Origin: UBA7703 sp963667195
GTDB lineage: Bacteria > Bacillota > Clostridia > Christensenellales > CAG-138
Length of the DNA stretch: 64,000 nt
Reading direction: 5' to 3'
NCBI GenBank assembly: GCA_963667195.1
Contig: OY762962.1
Span: 2,666,001-2,730,000, forward strand
Positions 8,770 through 15,139 of this stretch are shown piece by piece (the first letter of the stretch is position 1; each line of letters opens with the position of its first letter). The position numbers were made by a program, and so were the translations under genes. The notes below the pieces were generated by a model. It was not told where the DNA came from and did no database searches. It saw only the letters and a program-made list of their open reading frames with translations.

Positions 8770-9675
8770 ATGACGAACAACGAGGAAAAATACAGCGCGG
8801 TGCGCCGGATGCAGGAATACATCATGGCGCACTATGAGGAGGAGATCAACCTTCCGGATCTCGCGAAGGCCGCGATGTATTCGCCGTGGCATGCGCTGCG
8901 CGCGTTTGCCGAGCTGACGGGGAAGACGCCGTTTGAGTATCTGCGCGCGGTGCGGCTCTCCAGCGCGGCGAAGAAACTGCGGGACACGGATATGAGCGTA
9001 TTAGACGTCGCGCTCGCGTCCGCGTTTGGTTCGCATGAGGGGTTTACCAAGGCGTTTTCGCGCGAATTCGCCATTTCCCCGCAGCGATACCGCAGGGAAG
9101 CGCCGCCGATTGCGCTGTTTTCCTATTATCCGGTTCGAAATTGGCACGCCGAAAGAACGAAAGCGAAAGGAAACGATCCTATGGAAAGTACGGTTATTTT
9201 TACGCAGGTGATCGAGCGTCCCGCCCGCAAGCTGATCCTCAAGCGCGGCATCAAGGCGGAGGATTACTTTGCCTACTGCGAGGAGGTCGGCTGCGAGATC
9301 TGGGGCATCCTGGAGAGCATCAAGGGCGCTCTGTACGAGTCCATCGGCGTCTGGCTGCCGGAGGGCATGCGCAAGCCCGGCACGTCCGAATATTGCCAGG
9401 GCGTAGAGGTGCCGCTCGACTATTCCGGCCAGATTCCGGAGGGGTTCGACTGCATCGAACTGCCCGGCTGCAAGTACATGGTGTTCAACGGCGAGCCGTA
9501 TGATGACGAAGTGTTTGAGGACGCGATCAGCATCGTTTGGGACGCGATCGAGAAGTATGACCCGAAGCTCTACGGCTGGGAGTGGGCACCGGAGGCCGGC
9601 CCGCGGTTCCAGCTTGCGCCGGTCGGCGCGCGCGGGTATATCGAGGGCTTACCGGTGCTGGAGATCAGGAAGTAA
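8770..9675 (+). CDS. AraC-family regulator with GyrI-like effector domain
   Basis: A 301-residue one-component regulator. Two AraC-type helix-turn-helix motifs fill about residues 8-110 (ending FAISPQRYRREAP). A GyrI/AraC_E_bind-like small-molecule domain spans about 135-300 (ERPARKLILKRGIKAEDYF, GCKYMVFNGEP). This layout, HTH first, is that of Rob/SoxS-like multidrug or stress regulators. I chose ATG 8770 because AGGTGGTGA precedes it; the longer frame from 8671 overlaps the promoter area. It is monocistronic, with a terminator at 9692-9717. Its ligand and targets are unknown. Confidence 0.88.
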   Translation: MTNNEEKYSAVRRMQEYIMAHYEEEINLPDLAKAAMYSPWHALRAFAELTGKTPFEYLRAVRLSSAAKKLRDTDMSVLDVALASAFGSHEGFTKAFSREFAISPQRYRREAPPIALFSYYPVRNWHAERTKAKGNDPMESTVIFTQVIERPARKLILKRGIKAEDYFAYCEEVGCEIWGILESIKGALYESIGVWLPEGMRKPGTSEYCQGVEVPLDYSGQIPEGFDCIELPGCKYMVFNGEPYDDEVFEDAISIVWDAIEKYDPKLYGWEWAPEAGPRFQLAPVGARGYIEGLPVLEIRK

Positions 9676-9691
9676 GGGAATAGGGTAGAAC

Positions 9692-9717
9692 AAGACCCCC
9701 GCTGAAAGGCGGGGGTT
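9692..9717 (+). terminator. terminator (identical copy 1)
   Basis: ACCCCCGC and GCGGGGGT pair around a TGAAAG loop. The same 26 bp recurs exactly at 10641-10666, so the methyltransferase gene is bracketed by identical terminators. Confidence 0.8.
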
Positions 9718-9738
9718 ATCTGTTTGAAAAGGGCGATA

Positions 9739-9766
9739 TTGCTCTTAACTGAATTCATAGTATACT
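9739..9766 (+). promoter_or_regulatory. promoter of the methyltransferase gene
   Basis: TTGCTC (9739-9744), a 16-nt spacer, then TATACT (9761-9766), about 65 bp before the ATG at 9834. Confidence 0.55.
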
Positions 9767-9833
9767 GAAAGACAGCAGAGCAAATCTTGGATGGCTCGGC
9801 TAAACACATCTATAAAATCACGGGGTCAACACG

Positions 9834-10628
9834 ATGTCGAATGCAAACACGAGGGAAAATAAGGACGTTTTCCAGAATATCATCGACGATTACGAGACTG
9901 CGCGGCCGGGTTATCCTGCCGACCTCTATCGGGATATCGTGGAATACGCGGGGCTTCACGCGGATGCGAAAATCCTCGAAATAGGCGCAGGGCCCGGACA
10001 GGCAACCGATTATTTCGTGAAACGGCGTTTTGATATTACCGCCTTAGAAATCACGGAAAAACAAACACGATACCTGAACGAGAAATACGGGGAATTCCCG
10101 AATTTTCACGGCGTTTGCGCAAAGTTTGAAGAATTCGATTCTCCAAGCAACCTGTATGACTTGGTCTTCTCGGCGACGGCATTTCATTGGATTAATCCGA
10201 ACGTCGGATACCCCAAAGCGCACCGATTGCTCAGAGACGGTGGAGTGATTGCCGTTTTCTGGCAGTTGGCTTCCATTTTGGAACCGGAAACGGAAATGCT
10301 GTGCGCGATCAGAGAAATTGCGCGAACGTATGCGCCGGAGTTGGATGACTATATCAGCCGCGCAGAGGGGGAAGACATGCATCTGCGCCGGATGGAGCAA
10401 ATGCAGACGGATGGCTGTTTTCAGAATCCGGTTACGAAAGTCTATCATTGGAATGATGCATATCCGACCGGGCGGTATTTGCGGCTCATGAACTCCTACT
10501 CAGATTTCCACTCGATCGATAGCCAAACGCGGCTGATCATTCTAGAGAAGACTGAAGCCTACATCAACCAAAACGGAGGGATCGTAACGATTCCGCAAGA
10601 AGTCAGGCTCTATATGGCTCGGAAGTAA
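9834..10628 (+). CDS. class I SAM-dependent methyltransferase
   Basis: A 264-residue cytoplasmic methyltransferase. The SAM-binding motif I is ILEIGAGPGQATDYF near residues 46-60. The acidic end of strand 2 is in ITALEITEKQ, and VFSATAFHWINPNVGY near 110-125 matches the FHW motif of the UbiE/trans-aconitate-like methyltransferase subgroup. The substrate is not evident. The gene stands alone with its own promoter (9739-9766) and terminator (10641-10666). Confidence 0.88.
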   Translation: MSNANTRENKDVFQNIIDDYETARPGYPADLYRDIVEYAGLHADAKILEIGAGPGQATDYFVKRRFDITALEITEKQTRYLNEKYGEFPNFHGVCAKFEEFDSPSNLYDLVFSATAFHWINPNVGYPKAHRLLRDGGVIAVFWQLASILEPETEMLCAIREIARTYAPELDDYISRAEGEDMHLRRMEQMQTDGCFQNPVTKVYHWNDAYPTGRYLRLMNSYSDFHSIDSQTRLIILEKTEAYINQNGGIVTIPQEVRLYMARK

Positions 10629-10640
10629 ACAAAGATGAGG

Positions 10641-10666
10641 AAGACCCCCGCTGAAAGGCGGGGGTT
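10641..10666 (+). terminator. terminator (identical copy 2)
   Basis: Exact 26-bp repeat of the hairpin at 9692-9717, here 12 bp after the methyltransferase stop and followed by TTTG. Confidence 0.85.
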
Positions 10667-10986
10667 TGTTAAGCTCAACACAATAATACATCTATCGCGA
10701 AGTTGAAGCTATTCGTTCAGTATGTTTGTAACCTAGATATCATATAGTTGAAGACAGCAACTCCAAATAAGTAGTTCAAGATTGCGCTAGAGCGATTATA
10801 ATGTATTCTCTTTAGAACAAATTCTTATTGCGCCAGATTTATTAGAATCTGTAAGAGCTCAATTAATATCAGATAACTGTTTGTCGCAAACCTATAATTC
10901 AGCGCACTAATCCTACGGAAAAATTCGGACATAAATGATTCATGACAAACGGAATTTGCCTAATGCATTGACTTTTCAGAATTCAC

Positions 10987-11016
10987 TTGACAAGTGCGAT
11001 CAATATGATATTGTAT
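10987..11016 (+). promoter_or_regulatory. promoter of the leader RNA
   Basis: Perfect TTGACA at 10987-10992. The -10 is less clear: ATTGTA (17-nt spacer) or TTGTAT (18-nt) at 11010-11016. The start would be near 11023, just upstream of the first stem at 11039. Confidence 0.55.
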
Positions 11017-11038
11017 AAATAATTTAATAAAATAACAC

Positions 11039-11197
11039 ATCAAAAATGCATAGAGAAGGGGCGGTTTGGTGCAAGTCCCCCATTTTTGATCAAGTTTGGG
11101 CTTTTATGAGGAGTTCAAGCCTGTGCTTTGTGCAAGTTGGTGTGTAGATTATTATATTCGAATTTGAGCACAAAGCTAGTTAAGCTTTGTGCTTTTT
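11039..11197 (+). ncRNA. attenuator-type structured leader (possible riboswitch)
   Basis: Three structures can be read. First, ATCAAAAATG (11039-11048) pairs perfectly with CATTTTTGAT (11081-11090) and encloses GGGG (11058-11061)/CCCC (11077-11080) with a 9-nt one-sided bulge. Second, GGCTT (11099-11103) pairs with AAGCC (11117-11121). Third, GCACAAAGC (11168-11176) can pair either with GCTTTGTGC at 11125-11133 (antiterminator) or with GCTTTGTGC at 11184-11192, giving an 11-bp terminator stem followed by five Ts. No gene lies between its promoter and this terminator, so it is a leader for the gene at 11223. I do not recognise the aptamer as any known riboswitch class. Confidence 0.6.
11167..11197 (+). 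terminator. leader terminator
   Basis: AGCACAAAGCT and AGCTTTGTGCT form a perfect 11-bp stem with a 5-nt loop and a T-run. It lies 25 bp upstream of a start codon, so it can control read-through into the small gene and need not end an upstream gene. Confidence 0.85.
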
Positions 11198-11222
11198 ACT
11201 ATCTTAAGGGGGGGGGATAAAA

Positions 11223-11480
11223 ATGCTTGTATTTATTATTTTAGTTCCAACAGTCATAATTCTCATCCTCATACTTATTTGGGCTTTTACCTTGAGGAGA
11301 TTTGCAAGAGTAGATATTAAGCTTTTCTTTAAGATTCCATTTGTAACTGTGAATTTTGAGGCGAGTGGAGATCTTAAAACAAAGAAAGCCAAGGAATTAT
11401 CAATAAGTGCAGACAAAATAAAGGAAGGGGAAAAGTTTAGATCTGAAGTAGCACATTGTAAATCGCTGGGAGGAAGTTAA
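11223..11480 (+). CDS. small single-span membrane protein
   Basis: An 85-residue protein of unknown function. Residues 2-24 are almost entirely Leu/Ile/Val and form one membrane helix, followed by LRRFARVD, which puts the rest in the cytoplasm by the positive-inside rule. The C-terminal part (about 45-85) is charged and rich in Lys/Glu. A very strong run of nine Gs lies 6-8 bp before the ATG. The gene is AT-rich and stands behind the attenuator-like leader, so its expression is probably conditional. I do not recognise a family. Confidence 0.6.
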   Translation: MLVFIILVPTVIILILILIWAFTLRRFARVDIKLFFKIPFVTVNFEASGDLKTKKAKELSISADKIKEGEKFRSEVAHCKSLGGS

Positions 11481-11534
11481 GATAACTGCTCTCTTTAATA
11501 AATCTATGTTTACTTAAATAATCGGTTAATAACG

Positions 11535-11756
11535 ATGAACCGATATATGACTACTAGAACTGGAGGTGAACTTATAAGTAATTACTACGATAGACCAGAA
11601 CTACAAATTGTGATTGACACAAATCGCTGTTCAAGAATAGAAATAATTCCATATAAGATAATTAAAGATAACGCGAATAAGTATAAGGACATCATTAGCA
11701 GGTGTAAGGACTTCGTTAACAAGTGTAAGGACATTATTTTGAAGAAACGGTCATAA
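11535..11756 (+). CDS. small hypothetical protein with C-terminal repeats
   Basis: A 73-residue reading frame of unknown function, 54 bp after the small membrane protein. The C-terminus holds three tandem 7-residue units (YKDIISR, CKDFVNK, CKDIILK) from imperfect 21-nt DNA repeats at about 11683-11745. The ATG at 11535 has no clear ribosome site; a good GGAGGTGA lies inside the frame at about 11562 but is not followed by a standard start in this frame. The call as a gene is therefore tentative. Confidence 0.35.
   Translation: MNRYMTTRTGGELISNYYDRPELQIVIDTNRCSRIEIIPYKIIKDNANKYKDIISRCKDFVNKCKDIILKKRS
11682..11747 (+). repeat. three tandem 21-bp repeats
   Basis: The unit begins TRTAAGGAC and recurs at 21-bp steps three times with several substitutions. 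The step keeps the reading frame of the small ORF. Confidence 0.6.
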
Positions 11757-11915
11757 CGATTAAACAGGGAAGTTTAAAGATTAACCCTTTAATATTCGAA
11801 TAGATAACACAATCTATAAGTAGTAAACATATTAAAGCAGTTAACAAAATTGCTGAACGAATAAATAACCCCAAACCAATACCCTTTCCAAATTCACACA
11901 AAATTCATATACACA

Positions 11916-11931
11916 TGTTTCACGTGAAACG
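11916..11931. other. parS-like centromere site (ParB binding)
   Basis: TGTTTCACGTGAAACG matches the bacterial parS consensus TGTTNCACGTGAAACA at every defined position except the last. Chromosomal parS sites bind ParB/Spo0J, recruit SMC and cluster around the replication origin. It lies in non-coding DNA, so coding constraint does not explain it. Confidence 0.8.
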
Positions 11932-12018
11932 TTAACGCGGGATGAACGAAAAGCGTGAATTTGTACGCAATAGCTAGTAACAAATAGTCGAAAAATGGAA
12001 AAGTGACCACAAGATATA

Positions 12019-12044
12019 GAAAACCGCCCATATGGGCGGTTTTC
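12019..12044. terminator. bidirectional terminator
   Basis: A perfect 26-bp palindrome, GAAAACCGCCC plus its complement, 20 bp downstream of the TM2 gene on the minus strand. T-runs are present on both strands. Confidence 0.8.
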
Positions 12045-12064
12045 GGAGTTTATGAGATTCGTTC

Positions 12065-12580
12065 TTAGATTTTCGCCATCAGAATGGCTTTTTTCGCGTC
12101 GTATTCTTCCTGCGTAATCGCGCCGGAATCGCGTAGTTTCGCGAGTTTTTCGATCTGATCGAGCACATCGTCACGCGAGGACTTTGTTGCGCCGCTCGTG
12201 CCGTAGGAGACCGAGGAATAGGCGTAATTCGGGTTCTTGCGCGAATCCTGAACGATCAGGCGGTTGGCGTCGTCCGTGAAGTTCTCGGTCGCGATCATGA
12301 TGATATCCACCAGCGCGCCGACGCCGAGGCAGCCGCCCGTGAGCAGCCAGAGGATGCCCGTGCCGACCTTGCCGACGTAGAAGCGGTGGATGCCGAGGCA
12401 ACCCAAGAAGATGGAGAAGAGCAGCGTCACGAGCCAGTCTTTCTCCGAGTATTGCATCGCGTTTCCGCTCTGCGTCGTGGCCTGCGCCTTTGCCGCGCAT
12501 TCGCCGCATTGGCCGTTGGCATTGCGAAACTCGCCCGGCAAAATCGCCTTGCCGCAGTTGGTGCAGTATTTTGTTTCCAT
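12065..12580 (-). CDS. TM2-domain protein with zinc ribbon and SHOCT domain
   Basis: A 171-residue membrane protein of unknown role. An N-terminal four-Cys ribbon (YCTNCGKAI and QCGECA, residues 4-30) is followed by a TM2 domain at about 47-97: two helices around GCLGIHRFYVGKVGTGILW, the family signature. The C-terminus (about 137-171, ending GAITQEEYDAKKAILMAKI) is a SHOCT domain. I chose ATG 12580, preceded by GGGGGAA; the long upstream extension runs through the promoter region and lacks a ribosome site. It is monocistronic. Confidence 0.88.
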   Translation of the reverse strand: METKYCTNCGKAILPGEFRNANGQCGECAAKAQATTQSGNAMQYSEKDWLVTLLFSIFLGCLGIHRFYVGKVGTGILWLLTGGCLGVGALVDIIMIATENFTDDANRLIVQDSRKNPNYAYSSVSYGTSGATKSSRDDVLDQIEKLAKLRDSGAITQEEYDAKKAILMAKI

Positions 12581-12974
12581 GTTTGTTCCCCCATATCTCA
12601 ATCGCCCGAAACCGAACTTACCCCCACTCGGCGCGGACGACTCCGCAACACGAAATTTTGCGGATTTGATTCTGAGTGATACTATATTGCATCTGCGCAA
12701 TTTTGCAAGAGGATCGCGTGAAATGTTGCGGAAATTACGAAATGCGTATACAATTTCGACGATCTTTTCGGGCGCAAAAAAGCGGACTTCGCCGGCAGGA
12801 CAAAATTCATGATTTTTCGACAGAACATGGTCAGAATCGGTTGACATCCGCGCGAAAGATGCTATAATACTTTTTGCCGCGGTTTGAGGATGGTTGCCAC
12901 AAGCTGACCCAAACTGCTGACGATAGGGCTCTGGCAATCGACCCGAAACGGTGATCTGCCGAGCGCCCATATGT
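12581..12974. other. intergenic region between TM2 gene and tRNAs
   Basis: Holds the minus-strand promoter area of the TM2 gene and the plus-strand tRNA promoter (12841-12868). I see no gene in it; about 100 bp of transcribed leader precede the first tRNA. Confidence 0.6.
12841..12868 (+). promoter_or_regulatory. promoter of the tRNA cluster
   Basis: Perfect TTGACA (12841-12846) and perfect TATAAT (12863-12868) with a 16-nt spacer. It reads toward the Lys-Gly-Lys tRNA genes. Confidence 0.8.
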
Positions 12975-13051
12975 GCCTCCTTAGCTCAGTTGGCTAGAGC
13001 ACCTGACTCTTAATCAGGGTGTCCAGGGTTCGAATCCCTGAGGGGGTACCA
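12975..13051 (+). tRNA. tRNA-Lys (anticodon CTT)
   Basis: Complete cloverleaf with encoded CCA. Acceptor GCCTCCT pairs with AGGGGGT; anticodon loop CTCTTAA; T-loop TTCGAAT. The sequence is identical to the gene at 13379. Confidence 0.97.
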
Positions 13052-13082
13052 ATTTTTCCGCCGCAGTCGCAAGCGGCAAATT

Positions 13083-13158
13083 GCGGGAGTAGCTCATTTG
13101 GTAGAGCGCAGCCTTGCCAAGGCTGAGGTGGCGGGTTCGAGCCCCGTTTCCCGCTCCA
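13083..13158 (+). tRNA. tRNA-Gly (anticodon GCC)
   Basis: Complete cloverleaf with encoded CCA. Acceptor GCGGGAG pairs with TTCCCGC; anticodon loop contains TTGCCAA. Its last 20 bases plus two more are repeated at 13318-13339. Confidence 0.97.
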
Positions 13159-13193
13159 GTTTTTATGGCGGCACGTGTGCCGCCATAAAAACT
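13158..13193 (+). terminator. terminator-like perfect palindrome after tRNA-Gly
   Basis: A 17-bp perfect inverted repeat (TTTTTATGGCGGCAC and its complement) with a 2-nt centre, starting at the last base of the tRNA. It could terminate or guide 3' processing. Confidence 0.6.
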
Positions 13194-13225
13194 GATGTTT
13201 TTCAAAGGGGATCGAAGCCGCGTTG

Positions 13226-13250
13226 AAAAACAATCCGGTGGATTGTTTTT
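13226..13250. repeat. 11-bp inverted repeat
   Basis: AAAAACAATCC and GGATTGTTTTT are perfect complements around GGT. It ends in a T-run and may also act as a terminator. Confidence 0.5.
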
Positions 13251-13347
13251 AGCGGCAGGGAAGCGAAAGCCAGCAGACGCGTAGTGCGAAGCACAAGCGG
13301 CAATAGGCTTGAGCGAAGAGCCCCGTTTCCCGCTCCAGTATGATTGA

Positions 13348-13369
13348 TTAGCGGCCTTCCGGCCGCTAA
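13348..13369. terminator. hairpin upstream of second tRNA-Lys
   Basis: TTAGCGGCC and GGCCGCTAA form a perfect 9-bp stem around TTCC, 9 bp before the next tRNA. Confidence 0.45.
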
Positions 13370-13378
13370 ATAATTCTT

Positions 13379-13455
13379 GCCTCCTTAGCTCAGTTGGCTA
13401 GAGCACCTGACTCTTAATCAGGGTGTCCAGGGTTCGAATCCCTGAGGGGGTACCA
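13379..13455 (+). tRNA. tRNA-Lys (anticodon CTT), second copy
   Basis: Identical over all 77 bases to the gene at 12975, including CCA. Confidence 0.97.
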
Positions 13456-13514
13456 AGACCCGCGCGGAACACACCGTGCGGGTTTTTCATGTCCCTGCCT
13501 GGCCGCCAAACGGT

Positions 13515-13543
13515 TTGACAGAATACCAGAAAAAGTGTTATTC
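13515..13543 (+). promoter_or_regulatory. promoter of the selenium/molybdenum operon
   Basis: TTGACA (13515-13520), a 17-nt spacer, then TTATTC (13538-13543). The start near 13550 lies downstream of the in-frame GTG at 13535 and so supports the GTG at 13565 as yqeC start. Confidence 0.6.
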
Positions 13544-13564
13544 TCATGCGGGGAGAACGAATGC

Positions 13565-14293
13565 GTGCAGACGATTTTTTATACAAATGAATCGAGCCTT
13601 GCTGCGGCGCTTGACGTGCCGAAGGGCATCACGGCGCTGGTCGGCGGCGGCGGTAAAACGACGCTGATGCTGCGCCTCGCGCGCGAGCTTGCGCAAGGCG
13701 GTGCACGGGTCATCGTCACCACCACGACGCACATATTCCCGCCGGAGGGAATTCCGCAGGGGAACCCTGCCAACGCACAGGAGGTAGCGCGCGCGCTGCT
13801 GCTGGAGCCGCTGCTTTGCCTCGGCAAGCCCGCGGCGGACGGCAAGCTCACCGCGCCGGATCTTTCGATGGCGGTGCTGAGCCAGCTTGCGGACTACGTT
13901 CTCGTCGAGGCGGACGGGGCAAAGCGCCTGCCGCTCAAAGCGCCCGATGCGCATGAGCCGGTGATTCCGCGGGAAGCGCGCCTTGTCGTCGCGGTTGCGG
14001 GGCTGGACGGTGTGGATAGACCGATTCGCGAAGCCGCGTTTCGTCCGGCGCTGTATGCGGCGCTTTGCGGAAAGAGCGAGCAGGAAGCGGTCACGGCGCG
14101 GGATATCGCGCGGGTGTTAACAAGCCCGAACGGGCAGCGCAAGAGCCTGCCGAAGAGCGCACGCTTTGCGGTGCTGCTCAACAAGGCAGACGATGAGCCG
14201 ACGCGTGAAACTGCGCGCGCGGTTGCCGCGGAACTGGAACAATACGCCGTCGAGCGCGTGATAATCGCGTCGCTTGGAGGCGAGCAGGAATAA
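13565..14293 (+). CDS. yqeC: selenium-dependent hydroxylase accessory protein YqeC
   Basis: A 242-residue P-loop protein of the TIGR03172 type, linked to maturation of selenium-dependent molybdenum hydroxylases. The Walker A motif is ALVGGGGKTTLMLRLA near residues 22-37, followed by VIVTTTTHIFPPEG; VEADGAKRLPLKAPDAHEPV near 110-130 is the family's second conserved block. GTG 13565 has GGGGAG upstream and lies after the predicted transcription start. It leads the yqeC-yqeB-selD run. The exact chemistry of this family is not settled. Confidence 0.88.
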   Translation: MQTIFYTNESSLAAALDVPKGITALVGGGGKTTLMLRLARELAQGGARVIVTTTTHIFPPEGIPQGNPANAQEVARALLLEPLLCLGKPAADGKLTAPDLSMAVLSQLADYVLVEADGAKRLPLKAPDAHEPVIPREARLVVAVAGLDGVDRPIREAAFRPALYAALCGKSEQEAVTARDIARVLTSPNGQRKSLPKSARFAVLLNKADDEPTRETARAVAAELEQYAVERVIIASLGGEQE

Positions 14294-14329
14294 TCTCACG
14301 CGTTGCGTGAATGAGTTGAGGGAGTAACT

Positions 14330-15139
14330 ATGATCATTTGGTTGCGTGGCGCGGGAGATATCGCAACGGGCGTCGCGTTTCGTCTGTATAAAAGCGGGTT
14401 TTCGGTCGTGATGAGCGATCTACTGCGGCCGACGTCGATCCGCAGAACCGTTTGTTTTTCGGAAGCGATCATCAACGGCGTCACCACAGTGGAGGACATC
14501 ACCGCGCGATTTGCGGCGGACGCGGATGAAGCGCGCGTCATCCTCGCAAAACGTGAAATCGCGGTTCTGGCGGACCCTTCGGGCGAAATCGCGCGCAAGC
14601 TGGAGCCGGTCGCCGTCATCGACGCGATCCTCGCCAAGCGTAACCTCGGCACAACGATGGACGACGCGCCGATCGTCATCGGTGTCGGCCCGGGCTTTAC
14701 GGCGGGCGTGGACTGTCACGCGGTCGTGGAGACCATGCGTGGGCACACGCTGGGGCGCGTGTATCACAGCGGCTCCGCGCTGCCGGACACGGGAATCCCG
14801 GGCAGCGTCGCGGGCTTTACACTGGAGCGATTGCTGCGTGCGCCGCGCGCGGGTGTTTTTCAGGGCGTGAAGAAGATTGGCGACGTGGTGCAGGCGGGCG
14901 ATGTCTGCGCGTATGTGGACGGCGAGCCGATCGTGTCGCGCATCAAGGGCGTGTTGCGCGGGCTGCTGCCGGACGGAATCGAGGTTTACGAGGGCATGAA
15001 GAGCGGAGACGTCGATCCCCGTTGCGAGATTTCGCACTGCTTCACGGTCTCGGACAAAGCGCTCGCGGTCGGCGGCGGCGCGCTGGAAGCCGTGCTAAAC
15101 GGGCTGAGCGAGAGGGGCTATATATGGAAACAGAAGTAA
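14330..15139 (+). CDS. yqeB: selenium-dependent molybdenum hydroxylase system protein YqeB (EF2563 type)
   Basis: A 269-residue protein of the family found only with selenium-dependent molybdenum hydroxylases (TIGR03309). The N-terminus IIWLRGAGDIATGVAFRLYK has a Rossmann-like glycine pattern, and IVIGVGPGFTAGVDCHAVVE near 120-140 is the second conserved block. Its biochemical role is unproven; a part in inserting or handling the labile selenium of the molybdenum cofactor is inferred from gene neighbourhoods. It follows yqeC by 36 bp and overlaps selD by 16 bp, so translation is probably coupled. Confidence 0.88.
   Translation: MIIWLRGAGDIATGVAFRLYKSGFSVVMSDLLRPTSIRRTVCFSEAIINGVTTVEDITARFAADADEARVILAKREIAVLADPSGEIARKLEPVAVIDAILAKRNLGTTMDDAPIVIGVGPGFTAGVDCHAVVETMRGHTLGRVYHSGSALPDTGIPGSVAGFTLERLLRAPRAGVFQGVKKIGDVVQAGDVCAYVDGEPIVSRIKGVLRGLLPDGIEVYEGMKSGDVDPRCEISHCFTVSDKALAVGGGALEAVLNGLSERGYIWKQK

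Larger units (their letters stand above)
10629..11222. other. AT-rich intergenic region with structured leader
   Basis: The stretch begins with the second copy of the methyltransferase terminator. From about 10670 to 10985 it is AT-rich and I see no gene. A promoter at 10987-11016 then leads into a structured leader (11039-11197) that ends in a terminator just before the small gene at 11223. Confidence 0.7.
11757..12064. other. AT-rich intergenic region with parS site
   Basis: No gene is seen. It contains a parS-like site (11916-11931) and the bidirectional terminator (12019-12044) of the TM2 gene. Confidence 0.6.
13139..13339 (+). repeat. 22-bp direct repeat of the tRNA-Gly 3' end flanking about 160 bp
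   Basis: The 22 bases from GAGCCCCG to CTCCAGT at 13139-13160 recur exactly at 13318-13339. The intervening DNA holds two perfect inverted repeats (13158-13193 and 13226-13250). A tRNA 3' end repeated downstream is the usual form of an integration scar, though a tRNA misduplication is also possible. Confidence 0.65.

Noticed and set aside
11041..11090. Possible cobalamin riboswitch (GGTGCAAGTCC)
   Set aside because: That string resembles part of the B12 box region, but the rest of the conserved core (GGGAA, GCCACTG) is missing and no B12 gene follows.
13158..13339. CRISPR or IS element near the tRNAs
   Set aside because: Only a single 22-bp direct repeat pair and simple inverted repeats; no spacers, transposase or terminal repeats.
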